Origin: SIG589 sp964566175
Lineage (GTDB): Bacteria > Bacillota > Clostridia > Oscillospirales > Acutalibacteraceae
Assembly: GCA_964566175.1 (NCBI GenBank)
Contig: CAZMHU010000021.1
Span: forward strand, 1 to 30,643
Length of the DNA: 30,643 nucleotides
Reading direction: 5' to 3'
Part shown: piece by piece, positions 1 through 8,144 of the stretch
How positions within the stretch are numbered: position 1 is the first letter of the stretch
How the letters are laid out: each line of letters begins with the position of its first letter
The notes under the pieces: model-generated
Databases searched by the model: none
Told to the model about the DNA's origin: nothing
What the model saw: only the letters and a program-made list of their open reading frames with translations
Made by a program: the position numbers and the translations under genes

Positions 1-52
1 CTGTGACCCTCTGCTTGTAAGGCAGATGCTCTCCCAGCTGAGCTATGCTCCC
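1..52 (-). tRNA. tRNA-Val (anticodon UAC), 3' part cut off by the window edge
   Basis: Read on the minus strand, the segment starts at position 52 with the acceptor strand GGGAGCA. It continues through a D-arm (AGCTCAGCTGGGAGAGC) and an anticodon stem TCTGC/GCAGA that encloses the 7-base loop CTTACAA, which gives anticodon UAC and therefore valine. The variable region and the start of the T-arm (GGTCACAG) follow, and then the window ends, so the T-loop and the 3' acceptor strand lie outside. The cloverleaf part that can be checked pairs properly. A consensus promoter sits about 50 bases upstream. Other tRNA genes may follow beyond the left edge, but that cannot be seen here. Confidence 0.93.
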
Positions 53-105
53 ACGTAGCCTTCAGCGCCGTTTGTTGCTACCGTAACTGACCGGCGACAA
101 GCAAT

Positions 106-134
106 ATATTACCACAAAAGTATTTGTTTGTCAA
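106..134 (-). promoter_or_regulatory. Sigma-A promoter for the tRNA-Val transcript
   Basis: On the minus strand a perfect -35 box TTGACA (129-134) is followed after exactly 17 bases by a -10 box TAATAT (106-111). Transcription should start near position 99, about 47 bases before the mature tRNA. The AT-rich stretch 135-162 between this promoter and the hslO stop codon shows no hairpin. Confidence 0.8.
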
Positions 135-162
135 CACTTTTTTAAAACTTTTTTATATTTTT

Positions 163-1032
163 TTATTTTATCATTTTTTTGATGTCTTCCGGCGTGAATT
201 CATAGGTTTTATTACAGAAATGACAGTGCACTTCAACCTTCGGCATTTCCTCTGCCATTGAGGAAAGTTCTTCGTTGCCCAAAGACTTCAACATACTCTT
301 GACACGGTTGCGACTGCATCCGCAACGATACACCGGATTTGAGGTATCAAGCGTTTCAACCTCAAAGCCGTCGAGCACCGTTGATAAAATATCTTCAACC
401 GACATACCGTCTGAGAGCATTTGTGTGACAGGACGGATATGTTTTATCGTTTCTTCGATTTTGTCGATAACCGAAGTGTCCGCTGCGGGCAGAAGTTGCA
501 ACATATATCCGCCTGCCGCCTTTATCGTCAAATCCGGATTGACAAGAACACCGAGCGCACACACGGTTGGTATTTGTTCGCTTATCGCATAATATGCCGT
601 AATGTCCTCGGCTATTTCACCCGATACAATCGGCACAGAACCGCTGTACGGCTCTTTAAGTCCGATATCCTTAATAACATAAAGTGTGCCGCTATCTCCT
701 ACCGCACCCGAAACATCAAGTTTTCCGTTCGGTTTAAGCGGTATTTCAACAACGGGGTTCATAACATATCCCCTGACGTTTCCCTGTGAATCGGACGCAA
801 CAACGACAGAACCCGCAGGGCCGTTACCCTCCAACTTCAGCGTTATGGTGTGTTTTTCACCCTTCAACATATCACCCATCATAGATGCGGCTGTGAGCAT
901 ACGTCCGAGCGCCGCCGAAACAACGGCTGACGTGCCGTGAATTTTCACAGCCTCGTTTACAATATCGGTAGAATCTATTCCTATTGCCACAACCGAACCG
1001 TCGGCTGTTATACTTCTTACAATCTTTCCCAT
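163..1032 (-). CDS. hslO: Hsp33 family redox-regulated chaperone HslO
   Basis: The 289-residue product matches the length of Hsp33, a cytosolic holdase chaperone that is off when reduced and zinc-bound and is switched on by oxidation and unfolding. The diagnostic C-terminal zinc/redox switch is complete: C237-x-C239, then 30 residues, then C270-x-x-C273, which fits the family pattern CxC-X(27-32)-CxxC. The N-terminal substrate-binding domain starts at the first residues (MGKIVRSITADGSV). The ATG at 1032 has the ribosome binding site AAAGG at good spacing. It is the last gene of a three-gene unit with yerC and a methyltransferase, separated from the latter by one base. In an anaerobe it would protect proteins during oxygen or hypochlorite exposure (family knowledge). 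Confidence 0.95.
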   Translation of the reverse strand: MGKIVRSITADGSVVAIGIDSTDIVNEAVKIHGTSAVVSAALGRMLTAASMMGDMLKGEKHTITLKLEGNGPAGSVVVASDSQGNVRGYVMNPVVEIPLKPNGKLDVSGAVGDSGTLYVIKDIGLKEPYSGSVPIVSGEIAEDITAYYAISEQIPTVCALGVLVNPDLTIKAAGGYMLQLLPAADTSVIDKIEETIKHIRPVTQMLSDGMSVEDILSTVLDGFEVETLDTSNPVYRCGCSRNRVKSMLKSLGNEELSSMAEEMPKVEVHCHFCNKTYEFTPEDIKKMIK

Positions 1033-1033
1033 A

Positions 1034-1777
1034 CTAAACCTTTCGTGTTACATATATATTTCTTTGACAGTCGAAACTCGGTGCGTCGTGAGTCATATCA
1101 CCGTATACCGCCACAACCTCAAATCCCGCCACTGTGAGCATTTTTCGCAGTTCTTCGTCCGTATACGCCCTCTCGCAGAAATCTTCGCTGAAACGCCGAT
1201 AAACGCCGCCGTCATCAACAAAAAAATCAAGACAGATATCTGTCATCTTTTCTTGCGGCTCATATGAATTTTGCCAAACGCAAAAGACCTCTTCCGTTTC
1301 TATAACAAAGGTCTTGTCGGCAAGAACATACTCGTGCTTATACTCGGTATTAACATCAAATATAAAAAGTTTTCCCTGCTCTAAAAAAAGCGAAATGCGT
1401 CTGAATGCGGCAAGCAGTGTTTCACTGTCGGTAATGTGATTTATGCTGTCAAGACAGCATACCGCACCGTCCACCGTTCCGTAAAGCTCAAGTTCTTCCG
1501 CGGCTTGACAAAGAAAGAGAATATCCTGCCCCGCCGTTTCCGCCTTTTCCCTCGCAACGGTCAACATACCGTTCGAAGGGTCGGCGGCGATGACATCTAT
1601 CCCCTTTTCGGCAAGTGCCAAAGAAAAACTTCCCGTTCCGCAGGCAACATCCAACAGCAGTGTCGGAACAGCACCAAAACACTTAAAAAGGCCATACAGA
1701 TACTCTGCGCGGCCTTTGTAGTCAACATCGTCTGTTAAAATGTCATAAAATTTCGAAAAATCACCGTATCCGCACAT
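1034..1777 (-). CDS. Class I SAM-dependent methyltransferase, substrate unknown
   Basis: The protein has 247 residues. Residues 42-50 (LDVACGTGS) are motif I, the glycine-rich SAM-binding loop of Rossmann-fold methyltransferases, followed by an acidic strand end (DVIAADPS, motif II) and CCLDSINHI (motif IV region). The N-terminus FSKFYDILTDDVDY is typical of small-molecule methyltransferases of the Methyltransf_25/UbiE-like group. The acceptor substrate cannot be told from sequence. The gene begins two bases after the yerC stop and ends one base before the hslO start, so the three are almost certainly co-transcribed. Its own Shine-Dalgarno signal is poor, which suggests translation coupled to yerC. 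Confidence 0.85.
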   Translation of the reverse strand: MCGYGDFSKFYDILTDDVDYKGRAEYLYGLFKCFGAVPTLLLDVACGTGSFSLALAEKGIDVIAADPSNGMLTVAREKAETAGQDILFLCQAAEELELYGTVDGAVCCLDSINHITDSETLLAAFRRISLFLEQGKLFIFDVNTEYKHEYVLADKTFVIETEEVFCVWQNSYEPQEKMTDICLDFFVDDGGVYRRFSEDFCERAYTDEELRKMLTVAGFEVVAVYGDMTHDAPSFDCQRNIYVTRKV

Positions 1778-1779
1778 TT

Positions 1780-2064
1780 TTATTTTGATAAACGGTCGAA
1801 CACGAGACCGTAGCCGTCCGCGCCGTAGGTCAAAGAACGGTTTACACGGCTGATAGTAGCAGTGCTCGCGCCTGTTTTCGCAACGATTTCGCTGTATACC
1901 TTTTTCTCGGTGAGCATTTTAGCAACCGTAAAGCGTTGTGCTATCGACTGAAGTTCCTTAACGGTGCAGACATCCTCAAAAAACTTATAACAGTCATCAA
2001 CCGAGTCAAGTGTCAGTATTGCTTTGAAAAAATCATCCATTTCGGGATTTCTTAATTTATTCAT
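1780..2064 (-). CDS. yerC: YerC/YecD family TrpR-like DNA-binding protein
   Basis: The 94-residue protein resembles Bacillus YerC, a TrpR-superfamily protein of unresolved role. The recognisable parts are LRNPEMDDFFKAILTL, a middle segment CTVKELQSIAQRFTVAKML, and the helix-turn-helix recognition region KTGASTATISRVNRSL near the C-terminus. An upstream in-frame ATG at 2079 would add five residues. I prefer the ATG at 2064 because the ribosome binding site GAGGTG lies inside that extension at proper spacing and the family N-terminus starts close to here. It heads the operon yerC - methyltransferase - hslO. Whether it represses its own operon or distant genes cannot be seen; no obvious palindrome lies in its leader. 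Confidence 0.88.
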   Translation of the reverse strand: MNKLRNPEMDDFFKAILTLDSVDDCYKFFEDVCTVKELQSIAQRFTVAKMLTEKKVYSEIVAKTGASTATISRVNRSLTYGADGYGLVFDRLSK

Positions 2065-2109
2065 CAGTTCACACCTCATTATTATTATTTCAAAACATTT
2101 TGCTTTTAC

Positions 2110-2138
2110 ATTTTAACACTTCACAAAGCAGAAGTAAA
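2110..2138 (-). promoter_or_regulatory. Promoter of the yerC-methyltransferase-hslO operon
   Basis: On the minus strand TTTACT (2133-2138) and TAAAAT (2110-2115) are separated by 17 bases, a reasonable sigma-A promoter 46 bases before the yerC start. It is divergent from the promoter of the CapA-type gene. Confidence 0.55.
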
Positions 2139-2148
2139 GCACATTTTG

Positions 2149-2177
2149 TTGAAAAATTTTTTTCAACGTGATATTAT
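2149..2177 (+). promoter_or_regulatory. Promoter of the CapA-type gene
   Basis: TTGAAA (2149-2154) and TATTAT (2172-2177) are 17 bases apart, with further AT-rich -10-like sequence directly after. The -35 box forms part of a small inverted repeat (TTGAAA...TTTCAA, 2149-2166), which might be accidental in such AT-rich DNA. Confidence 0.55.
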
Positions 2178-2208
2178 ATAATAAAATCACCGAAAAACGG
2201 AGGATATT

Positions 2209-3552
2209 ATGGCTAAAAAAAGATATAAAAAGCGCAAGGTTTCCGGCGCTCTACCGAAAAAATTTCTGCTTTCTTTACTTGTTATAGTTATTGTTGCCTG
2301 TGCGGCTGTGTTGGGAGTAAAAAACTTTCCCGCCGTTACGGACAAGCCGGTTGCGACAAGCAGTGAGGTATCAAGCAACGAACCGCAAGAGGTCAAACGT
2401 ATTGCCACGGCAACAGTTTTAAATACAGGCGATTTGCTTATGCACAATCCCTTGCTTAAAAGTGCTCTCGACAGTGCGAGCGGAACATATGACTTTTCAG
2501 ATATGTTCACCGAAGTTTCACCGTATTTCAAATCTGCCGACCTTACTGTTGTAAATCTCGAATGTACCCTCGGCGGAACGGAATCGGGCGCGTATTCGGG
2601 ATATCCCAACTTTAACGTTCCCGATGAACTTATCGACAATTTGACCGATGCCGGTGTCGGACTTTTGCTGACGGCAAACAATCACAGTTACGATACGCGT
2701 ATTTTCGGATTGAAACGCACCGTACAAGTTTTGAAAAGCAAGGGTGTTTCGTATATCGGGACTAGGGAAACCGCCGACGAGGCACGCTATATTGTTAAAA
2801 ACGTAAATGGTATAAAAATAGGTATGGCGTGTTTCACCTATGAAAATCAATGCGACACGGCGGGCAGAAAGGCCATAAACGGCGTTATGATTGCACAAGA
2901 AGCAAACGACCTTTTAAGCACCTTTTCCTACCAAAATATCGATGCTTTTTATGCCGAAGCCGAGAGTATGATTTCCGCGATGAAAAAAGACGGCGCAGAT
3001 TGCACGGTCTTTTATATGCACTGGGGCGAAGAATATCAACTCAAACAAAATAATTGGCAGACCGAAATCGCACAGAAACTTTGCGATATGGGAGTTGACG
3101 TTATAGTAGGCGGTCATCCGCATGTTGTTCAACCTATCGAACTGCTGACTTCTCAAGACGGCAGCAGAAAAACCGTTTGCCTTTATTCGCTCGGCAACGC
3201 CGTTTCCAACCAGCGCCGTGACTTGATTTCCGCCTGTCCTAAAGGTCACAGCGAGGACGGTATGCTGTTTTATTACACCTTTGACAAATACAGTGACGGC
3301 ACGACGGTTTTATCGGGCGTTGATATTATTCCAACGTGGGTTTCAAAGACAACAAACGGAAGCACCTATTATTATAAAATTCATCCCATAGAAAGCGAAG
3401 CGCACGCAAAAACAAAATATTCCGGAAGTAATCTTAACAACCTGATAGACTCATATGAGCGCACTGCCGCAACCGTTTCGGGCGGACTGACGCAGTGCCA
3501 AAACTATCTCGATTGCAATATTCGCTTTGTAAATGCGGCACCCGCAGAATAA
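2209..3552 (+). CDS. CapA family (PGA_cap) membrane-anchored metallophosphoesterase-like protein
   Basis: The 447-residue protein has a basic N-terminus (KKRYKKRK) and one membrane segment at about residues 18-38, then a low-complexity linker, so the catalytic part faces outside. The CapA/PgsA-type calcineurin-like fold is marked by TGDLLMH (73-79), VVNLECTLGG, LLTANNHSYD, MHWGEEYQ and VIVGGHPHVVQPIE, the last two holding the conserved histidines. CapA proteins take part in poly-gamma-glutamate capsule production in Bacillus. No capB, capC or capE genes are nearby, so this one is probably a stand-alone member, as is common in Clostridia, with unknown substrate. The start has a perfect GGAGG site. 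It is a single-gene transcription unit between a promoter and a terminator. Confidence 0.85.
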   Translation: MAKKRYKKRKVSGALPKKFLLSLLVIVIVACAAVLGVKNFPAVTDKPVATSSEVSSNEPQEVKRIATATVLNTGDLLMHNPLLKSALDSASGTYDFSDMFTEVSPYFKSADLTVVNLECTLGGTESGAYSGYPNFNVPDELIDNLTDAGVGLLLTANNHSYDTRIFGLKRTVQVLKSKGVSYIGTRETADEARYIVKNVNGIKIGMACFTYENQCDTAGRKAINGVMIAQEANDLLSTFSYQNIDAFYAEAESMISAMKKDGADCTVFYMHWGEEYQLKQNNWQTEIAQKLCDMGVDVIVGGHPHVVQPIELLTSQDGSRKTVCLYSLGNAVSNQRRDLISACPKGHSEDGMLFYYTFDKYSDGTTVLSGVDIIPTWVSKTTNGSTYYYKIHPIESEAHAKTKYSGSNLNNLIDSYERTAATVSGGLTQCQNYLDCNIRFVNAAPAE

Positions 3553-3572
3553 GTAAAACCGTATAAACATAC

Positions 3573-3609
3573 AAAAATGCTCTAAGCATCTAGGCTTAGA
3601 GCATTTTTT
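3573..3609. terminator. Bidirectional intrinsic terminator
   Basis: A stem of about 15 bp (AAAAATGCTCTAAGC / GCTTAGAGCATTTTT) encloses the loop ATCTAG. It is flanked by A runs on one side and T runs on the other, so it can end both the CapA-type gene (plus) and the ispH/S1 operon (minus), which converge here. Confidence 0.9.
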
Positions 3610-3627
3610 AATAATCTATAATCAGAA

Positions 3628-5628
3628 TTATTCAGCAGTTTCTTCTGATGCTTCCTCGGCAACAGTTTCTTCTGCCGACTCATCGTTTGCGAGAAGAGCA
3701 CGGATAGAAAGACTTACGCGTTTTTTCTCGGTATCGATGCTGATAATCTTAGCATCAACCTGCTGACCTACGGTGAGTTCATCCTGCGGCTTTGCAACGT
3801 GCTTATCGGCAATCTGTGAAATGTGGATAAGACCGTCAACACCGGGGATAATGCGTGCGAATGCGCCGTATGCGGTCATACTTACGATTGTTACGTTAAC
3901 GACAGAACCTTCCTCATAGTTTGTTGTGAGGATAGTCCACGGATTTTCGTCAGCCTTCTTGTAGCCGAGAGAAATTTTCTTCTTCTCGGAGTCGAGAGCC
4001 TTAACGTAAACCTCAATCTCGTCACCTACCGAAACAACTTCGGACGGATGCTTAATGCGCTGCCAAGAGAGTTCGGAAATGTGAACCATACCGTCAACGC
4101 CGCCGATATCAACAAAAGCACCGTAGCCTGTGAGAGACTTAACAACGCCATTGAACTTATCGCCGACAGCGAGTGTTTCCCAAAGTTTTGCAACCTGTGC
4201 TTTACGCTCCTCACGAAGTACACTGCGAATAGAGCCTACCGCTCTGTGACCGCGACCGATTTCGATAATGCGGAAAGAAACTTCCTTGCCCTTGAGTTCG
4301 TCCAAAGACTCGCCTCTTGTAGCGGTTGCCTGTGACGCGGGGATGAAGATACGTGCGCCGTCGGCATGAGCCATAACGCCGCCCTTGATAACCTCGGTAA
4401 CGGTACCGTTTATTATCTCGCCGGATTCCTTAGCGGCAACAATCTTATCCCAGCCTGCGATGGCATCATATCTGCGCTTTGAAAGCATTGCTGTGCCTTC
4501 CTGATCGTTTGTGCGCATAATGATAAGGTCAAGAACGTCACCGACCTTAACTGCTGTTGTAAGGTCAAGTCCGGAATCATAGGAATATTCTTCTGCTGAT
4601 ATATATCCTGTAAGACCTCTGCCGATGTCAACCAAAATCTCTGTCGGCTTAACGGCCAGAACTTCTCCTTTAACTTTCTGATCGGAATTAAGACTGTTAA
4701 GTGACTCCTCGAAAGCCTCTTCGTCTGTCATTTCGTCAAAACTCTTGCGAACAACTTCTTTTTCCTCGGCCTGTTCCTCTACCGGTAATACTTTTTCTTC
4801 CATGGTTGTAATAACCTCCTTTATAATGCCGGCGGGTGTCGATGCACCTGCCACAACCCCAACATTCACCGAATCGGCAAAACTCGAAAAATCAAGTTCA
4901 TCTGCGGTCTGAACAAAAACTGTGTTTTTGCAAATTGCGTTACAAACATCAAACAACTTGGCGGTATTTGAACTGTGACGTCCGCCCACTACTACCATAG
5001 TGTCGTTATTTGCCGCAAGCAAAGCAGCCTCACGCTGTCTGTCAGCGGTTGCACAACATATTGTATCAAAAATTAAAGGATTTGTATATACCTTTTTTAA
5101 AATTTTTTTCGATTTTTCGAATAATTCTTTATTAAAAGTCGTTTGAGAGACCATAGTTATGGGCTCTTTATAGTTTTTTTCGCCCGAAAGAAGGTTTGAT
5201 AACTCCTCTTCGTCACGAAAAACATAATAATCCGTATTGCAATGACCGACAATCCCCAAAACCTCTTGATGTGTGGGGTCACCCGCAATAAAGACCGTGC
5301 CCTCTGCCGCGGAAACGATTTTATGTATCTTAGCGACAAAGGGACAGGTTGCATCGGCAACCTCGACGCCCTTCAAGTATGCGGCATCGTAAACATCCCT
5401 TGCCACGCCGTGCGAACGTATAACAAGGGTCTCGCCCTCGTTCACCTCATCGGGAGAAAAAACGGTGCGAACGCCCTTTTCTTCAAGTTCGGCTACAAGT
5501 TGAGGATTGTGAATTATAGGACCCAGAGTACAAACACGCTTGCCCTCGTCCAAAAGTTTATAAACAATATTAACCGCTCGGTCTACTCCGAAACAAAATC
5601 CGGCGGTTTTCGCAAGTGTAATTTTCAA
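3628..5628 (-). CDS. ispH: IspH (HMBPP reductase) fused to four S1 RNA-binding domains
   Basis: The N-terminal ~285 residues are 4-hydroxy-3-methylbut-2-enyl diphosphate reductase, the last step of the MEP isoprenoid pathway, an Fe-S enzyme making IPP and DMAPP. The cluster cysteines are C12 (AGFCFGV), C95 (DATCPF) and the cysteine of DTICCAT; the diphosphate-binding histidines lie in IIHNP, RSHGVA and DPTHQE. After an acidic linker (about 285-315) come four S1 OB-fold repeats near 317-385, 402-470, 488-556 and 574-642; the last two keep GYGAFVDIGGVDGMVHIS-like cores. An acidic tail ends the protein. A GTG at 5643 could start it, but I favour the TTG at 5628. It has GGGAG eight bases upstream, gives the family N-terminus MKITLAK, and overlaps the plsC stop as TTGA. 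The fusion is known in Clostridia. Confidence 0.93.
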   Translation of the reverse strand: MKITLAKTAGFCFGVDRAVNIVYKLLDEGKRVCTLGPIIHNPQLVAELEEKGVRTVFSPDEVNEGETLVIRSHGVARDVYDAAYLKGVEVADATCPFVAKIHKIVSAAEGTVFIAGDPTHQEVLGIVGHCNTDYYVFRDEEELSNLLSGEKNYKEPITMVSQTTFNKELFEKSKKILKKVYTNPLIFDTICCATADRQREAALLAANNDTMVVVGGRHSSNTAKLFDVCNAICKNTVFVQTADELDFSSFADSVNVGVVAGASTPAGIIKEVITTMEEKVLPVEEQAEEKEVVRKSFDEMTDEEAFEESLNSLNSDQKVKGEVLAVKPTEILVDIGRGLTGYISAEEYSYDSGLDLTTAVKVGDVLDLIIMRTNDQEGTAMLSKRRYDAIAGWDKIVAAKESGEIINGTVTEVIKGGVMAHADGARIFIPASQATATRGESLDELKGKEVSFRIIEIGRGHRAVGSIRSVLREERKAQVAKLWETLAVGDKFNGVVKSLTGYGAFVDIGGVDGMVHISELSWQRIKHPSEVVSVGDEIEVYVKALDSEKKKISLGYKKADENPWTILTTNYEEGSVVNVTIVSMTAYGAFARIIPGVDGLIHISQIADKHVAKPQDELTVGQQVDAKIISIDTEKKRVSLSIRALLANDESAEETVAEEASEETAE

Positions 5629-6224
5629 TACTTCAACTCCCACAAACCTGTTATACTCTTATAGATTTCGTCCGCCATAAGAGCATTGCTCTCACGCGAG
5701 GTTTTGCCTTCGCAAATTTGCTCGGTTTTTATAAGTTTGCCGAAACGGACGGTAACACGGCGGAAAATATGCGGTTTTCCGCTCTTATAAATCGATACCG
5801 GCAAAACATCAACGCCGGTCTTAACGGCAATAAACGCACATCCTGCTTTGACTTCGCGCATAGAACCGCTTTTGTGACGTGTACCCTCGGGAAAAATCCC
5901 GAAAACCTTTCCTTGTTCCACAATCGAAAGCGAATGTCTGATTGAGGCAATATCCCTGCCACCTCTGTCAACGGGAAATGCGCCCATTTTTTTAAATATC
6001 CAAGCAAAAACCGGATTTTTAAAAAGTTCCTTTTTTGCCATAAAGCAAATCTCGCGCGGACATAGTGCTATCAAAAGCGGTATATCCAACATTGATGTAT
6101 GATTACAACAAAGCATAAGCGCACCGCTGTCCGACACGTTTTCAAGACCTTTGCAGTCAATTCGGTACATCACGCGTACTACCGGTTGCAACACTGCTCG
6201 TATTGTTTTATAAAAGGCGGTCAT
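5625..6224 (-). CDS. plsC: 1-acyl-sn-glycerol-3-phosphate acyltransferase
   Basis: The 199-residue protein transfers an acyl chain to lysophosphatidic acid to make phosphatidic acid at the inner face of the membrane. The acyltransferase signatures are complete: NHTSMLD (catalytic H42 and D47, the HX4D motif), the GAFPVDRGGRD block at 81-91, and FPEGTR (111-116), which binds the glycerol phosphate. A hydrophobic N-terminus (AVLQPVVRVMY) fits membrane attachment. The ATG follows the cmk stop by one base, and its stop overlaps the proposed TTG start of ispH. The order cmk - plsC - ispH/S1 recurs in Clostridia (recalled, not checked). Confidence 0.94.
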   Translation of the reverse strand: MTAFYKTIRAVLQPVVRVMYRIDCKGLENVSDSGALMLCCNHTSMLDIPLLIALCPREICFMAKKELFKNPVFAWIFKKMGAFPVDRGGRDIASIRHSLSIVEQGKVFGIFPEGTRHKSGSMREVKAGCAFIAVKTGVDVLPVSIYKSGKPHIFRRVTVRFGKLIKTEQICEGKTSRESNALMADEIYKSITGLWELKY

Positions 6225-6225
6225 T

Positions 6226-6897
6226 TTACTGCTCCCTCAGTTTTTTGTCAATAATATCCTTTACGGCATTTACCGATTGCTCAAAATCAAGGTCTGATGT
6301 ATCCAGATATACCGAATCTTCGGCAGGTTTCAAAGGTGCAACGGCACGTGTGGAATCGTTGCGATCACGTGTGATAATATCCTCAAGTACATTTTCGTAT
6401 TCAACCGTCATACCCTTTTCGGTGAGTTCCTTATAACGACGGTCAGCACGTGCTTGCGGTGTTGCCGTCAAAAATATTTTGACCTCGGCATCGGGAAGTA
6501 CGACAGTACCGATATCTCTGCCGTCCATCAAAACGTTATTTTCCCTTGCAAGGCGACGCTGTGTTTCAAGCAAAAACGCGCGTACAGTCGGCAAAGCCGA
6601 AACTGCCGACGCCATCATCGAAACCTCGGGTGTACGAATACCGTCGGTAACATCATTGCCGTCAAGCACCATTCTCTGTTCACCGTTTTCAAACTTTATA
6701 CCAACATTTGTATCGGAAAGAATTTTTTCAACATTTCCAATTTTTTCTGGCGTATAGCCCTCCGCCATAAATTTCAGCGCAACCGTGCGATAAAGCGCTC
6801 CGGTATCGACATAAATATATCCTAATTGTTTTGATACAGCCCTCGAAATTGAACTTTTGCCCGCTCCCGCAGGGCCGTCAACTGCCACAGAAATCAT
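6226..6897 (-). CDS. cmk: (d)CMP kinase
   Basis: Cytidylate kinase phosphorylates CMP and dCMP with ATP in pyrimidine salvage and phospholipid-linked CMP recycling. At 223 residues it has the usual bacterial length. The P-loop is GPAGAGKSS (8-16), followed by the family block GYIYVDTGALYR. The NMP-binding and core motif NNVLMDGRDIGTVVLPDA and the lid region (RADRRYKEL) are intact, and the C-terminal D-S-T-R-x-x-A-P-L block is present (NDSTRAVAPLKPAE). The ATG has GGGGGAT in front. It stands eleven bases after the flavoprotein gene. Confidence 0.96.
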   Translation of the reverse strand: MISVAVDGPAGAGKSSISRAVSKQLGYIYVDTGALYRTVALKFMAEGYTPEKIGNVEKILSDTNVGIKFENGEQRMVLDGNDVTDGIRTPEVSMMASAVSALPTVRAFLLETQRRLARENNVLMDGRDIGTVVLPDAEVKIFLTATPQARADRRYKELTEKGMTVEYENVLEDIITRDRNDSTRAVAPLKPAEDSVYLDTSDLDFEQSVNAVKDIIDKKLREQ

Positions 6898-6908
6898 TTT
6901 TTATCCCC

Positions 6909-8135
6909 CTATATATTGCTTCCGGCAACAAAGCCGGTAGAAAACGCTATTTGCAAATTGTACCCGCCGGTGCAGGCGTCAAGGTCAAGCACTTCGCCCG
7001 CAAAGGCAAGTCCCGAAATTTTCTTTGACTGCATTGTTTTCGGGTCAACCTCAGACAGCGATACCCCTCCCGCCGTTATAACCGCCTCTTCAATCGGACG
7101 TGCCGCGGTTATATGCAAGGTTAGGTTTTTAAGCAATGCCGCAAGCGTCGCACGCTGTTCCCGCGTTATTTGATTTACCTTGCACTCGGGCGGAATTTTC
7201 GAAAGTGAAACTATCACCGGTATTAACTTTTTCGGCAACAGTGCCGCAAGACTGTTTACAAAGTTTTTATTGGAATTATCCCCAAAATCGCGAAGCAAAC
7301 GAGCATCGAGCGTTGCGATATCCAAAGCGGGTTTTAAATCAACCGTTGCGATATATTCGTTGTTTTCAAAATCGGAAAGTTTTGCCGATGCACTCAACAC
7401 CACAGGACCCGATATTCCGTAATGCGTAAACATGAGTTCACCGAAATCGGTATAGAGCGGTTTTTTTGCACCCTTGACAGAAAGTGTAAATCCGATATTT
7501 CGCAGACTCAACCCTTGCAAGCGTGTGCAATACCCTTCGGCACATTCGACACCGACAAGCGAAGGACGGAGCGGCGTTACGGTATGTCCGAGTTCTCTTG
7601 CCATACGATAGCCGTCGCCTGTTGAACCTGTCAGCGGATATGAAAGTCCACCCGTCGCTATTATAACACCGTCACACTCAAGAGTTTCTCCGCTTTCCAG
7701 CGTAACTCCGCAAACACTGCCGTTTTCGGTTTTGACAGACTTCGCGATTGCGTTTATTACTGTTGCGTTTTCGGTTGCGAACGTCGAAAGCGCGTCCACG
7801 ATATCAACAGATTTATCCGAAACGGGAAAAACCCTGTTTCCCCGCTCGGTTTTGAGCGGAATCCCCCGCTCTTCAAAAAAATCCATAGTATCCTGTGCCG
7901 AAAAAGCGGAAAAGGCAGAATACAAAAATCTGCCGTTTCCGTTGACCGCACGTATAAGACCGTTTAAATCGGTATTGTTTGTTACATTACAGCGACCCTT
8001 GCCGGTTATCATAACCTTTCGGGCAACACGCGGCTGCGACTCCAAAACCGTAACCTCGTTGCCGTTTCTTCCCGCAAAGCCTGCAGCCATTAGTCCGGAC
8101 GCACCGCCGCCTATTACAATAATCCTCTTACCCAT
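6909..8135 (-). CDS. HI0933/BaiN family NAD(P)/FAD-dependent oxidoreductase
   Basis: The 408-residue protein starts with a dinucleotide-binding Rossmann motif (IVIGGGASGLMAAG) and the family signature GKGRCNVTNN shortly after. It ends with the second FAD-contacting motif LDLDACTGGYNLQIAFSTG. This is the HI0933-like flavoprotein family. One member, BaiN, is associated with bile-acid metabolism, but most members next to cmk are housekeeping proteins with no settled substrate. The annotation 'aminoacetone oxidase' or 'BaiN' should therefore be treated as a family name only. It lies between a membrane protein gene and cmk in the same operon. Its Shine-Dalgarno signal is weak. Confidence 0.88.
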   Translation of the reverse strand: MGKRIIVIGGGASGLMAAGFAGRNGNEVTVLESQPRVARKVMITGKGRCNVTNNTDLNGLIRAVNGNGRFLYSAFSAFSAQDTMDFFEERGIPLKTERGNRVFPVSDKSVDIVDALSTFATENATVINAIAKSVKTENGSVCGVTLESGETLECDGVIIATGGLSYPLTGSTGDGYRMARELGHTVTPLRPSLVGVECAEGYCTRLQGLSLRNIGFTLSVKGAKKPLYTDFGELMFTHYGISGPVVLSASAKLSDFENNEYIATVDLKPALDIATLDARLLRDFGDNSNKNFVNSLAALLPKKLIPVIVSLSKIPPECKVNQITREQRATLAALLKNLTLHITAARPIEEAVITAGGVSLSEVDPKTMQSKKISGLAFAGEVLDLDACTGGYNLQIAFSTGFVAGSNI

Positions 8136-8144
8136 TTTACACCG

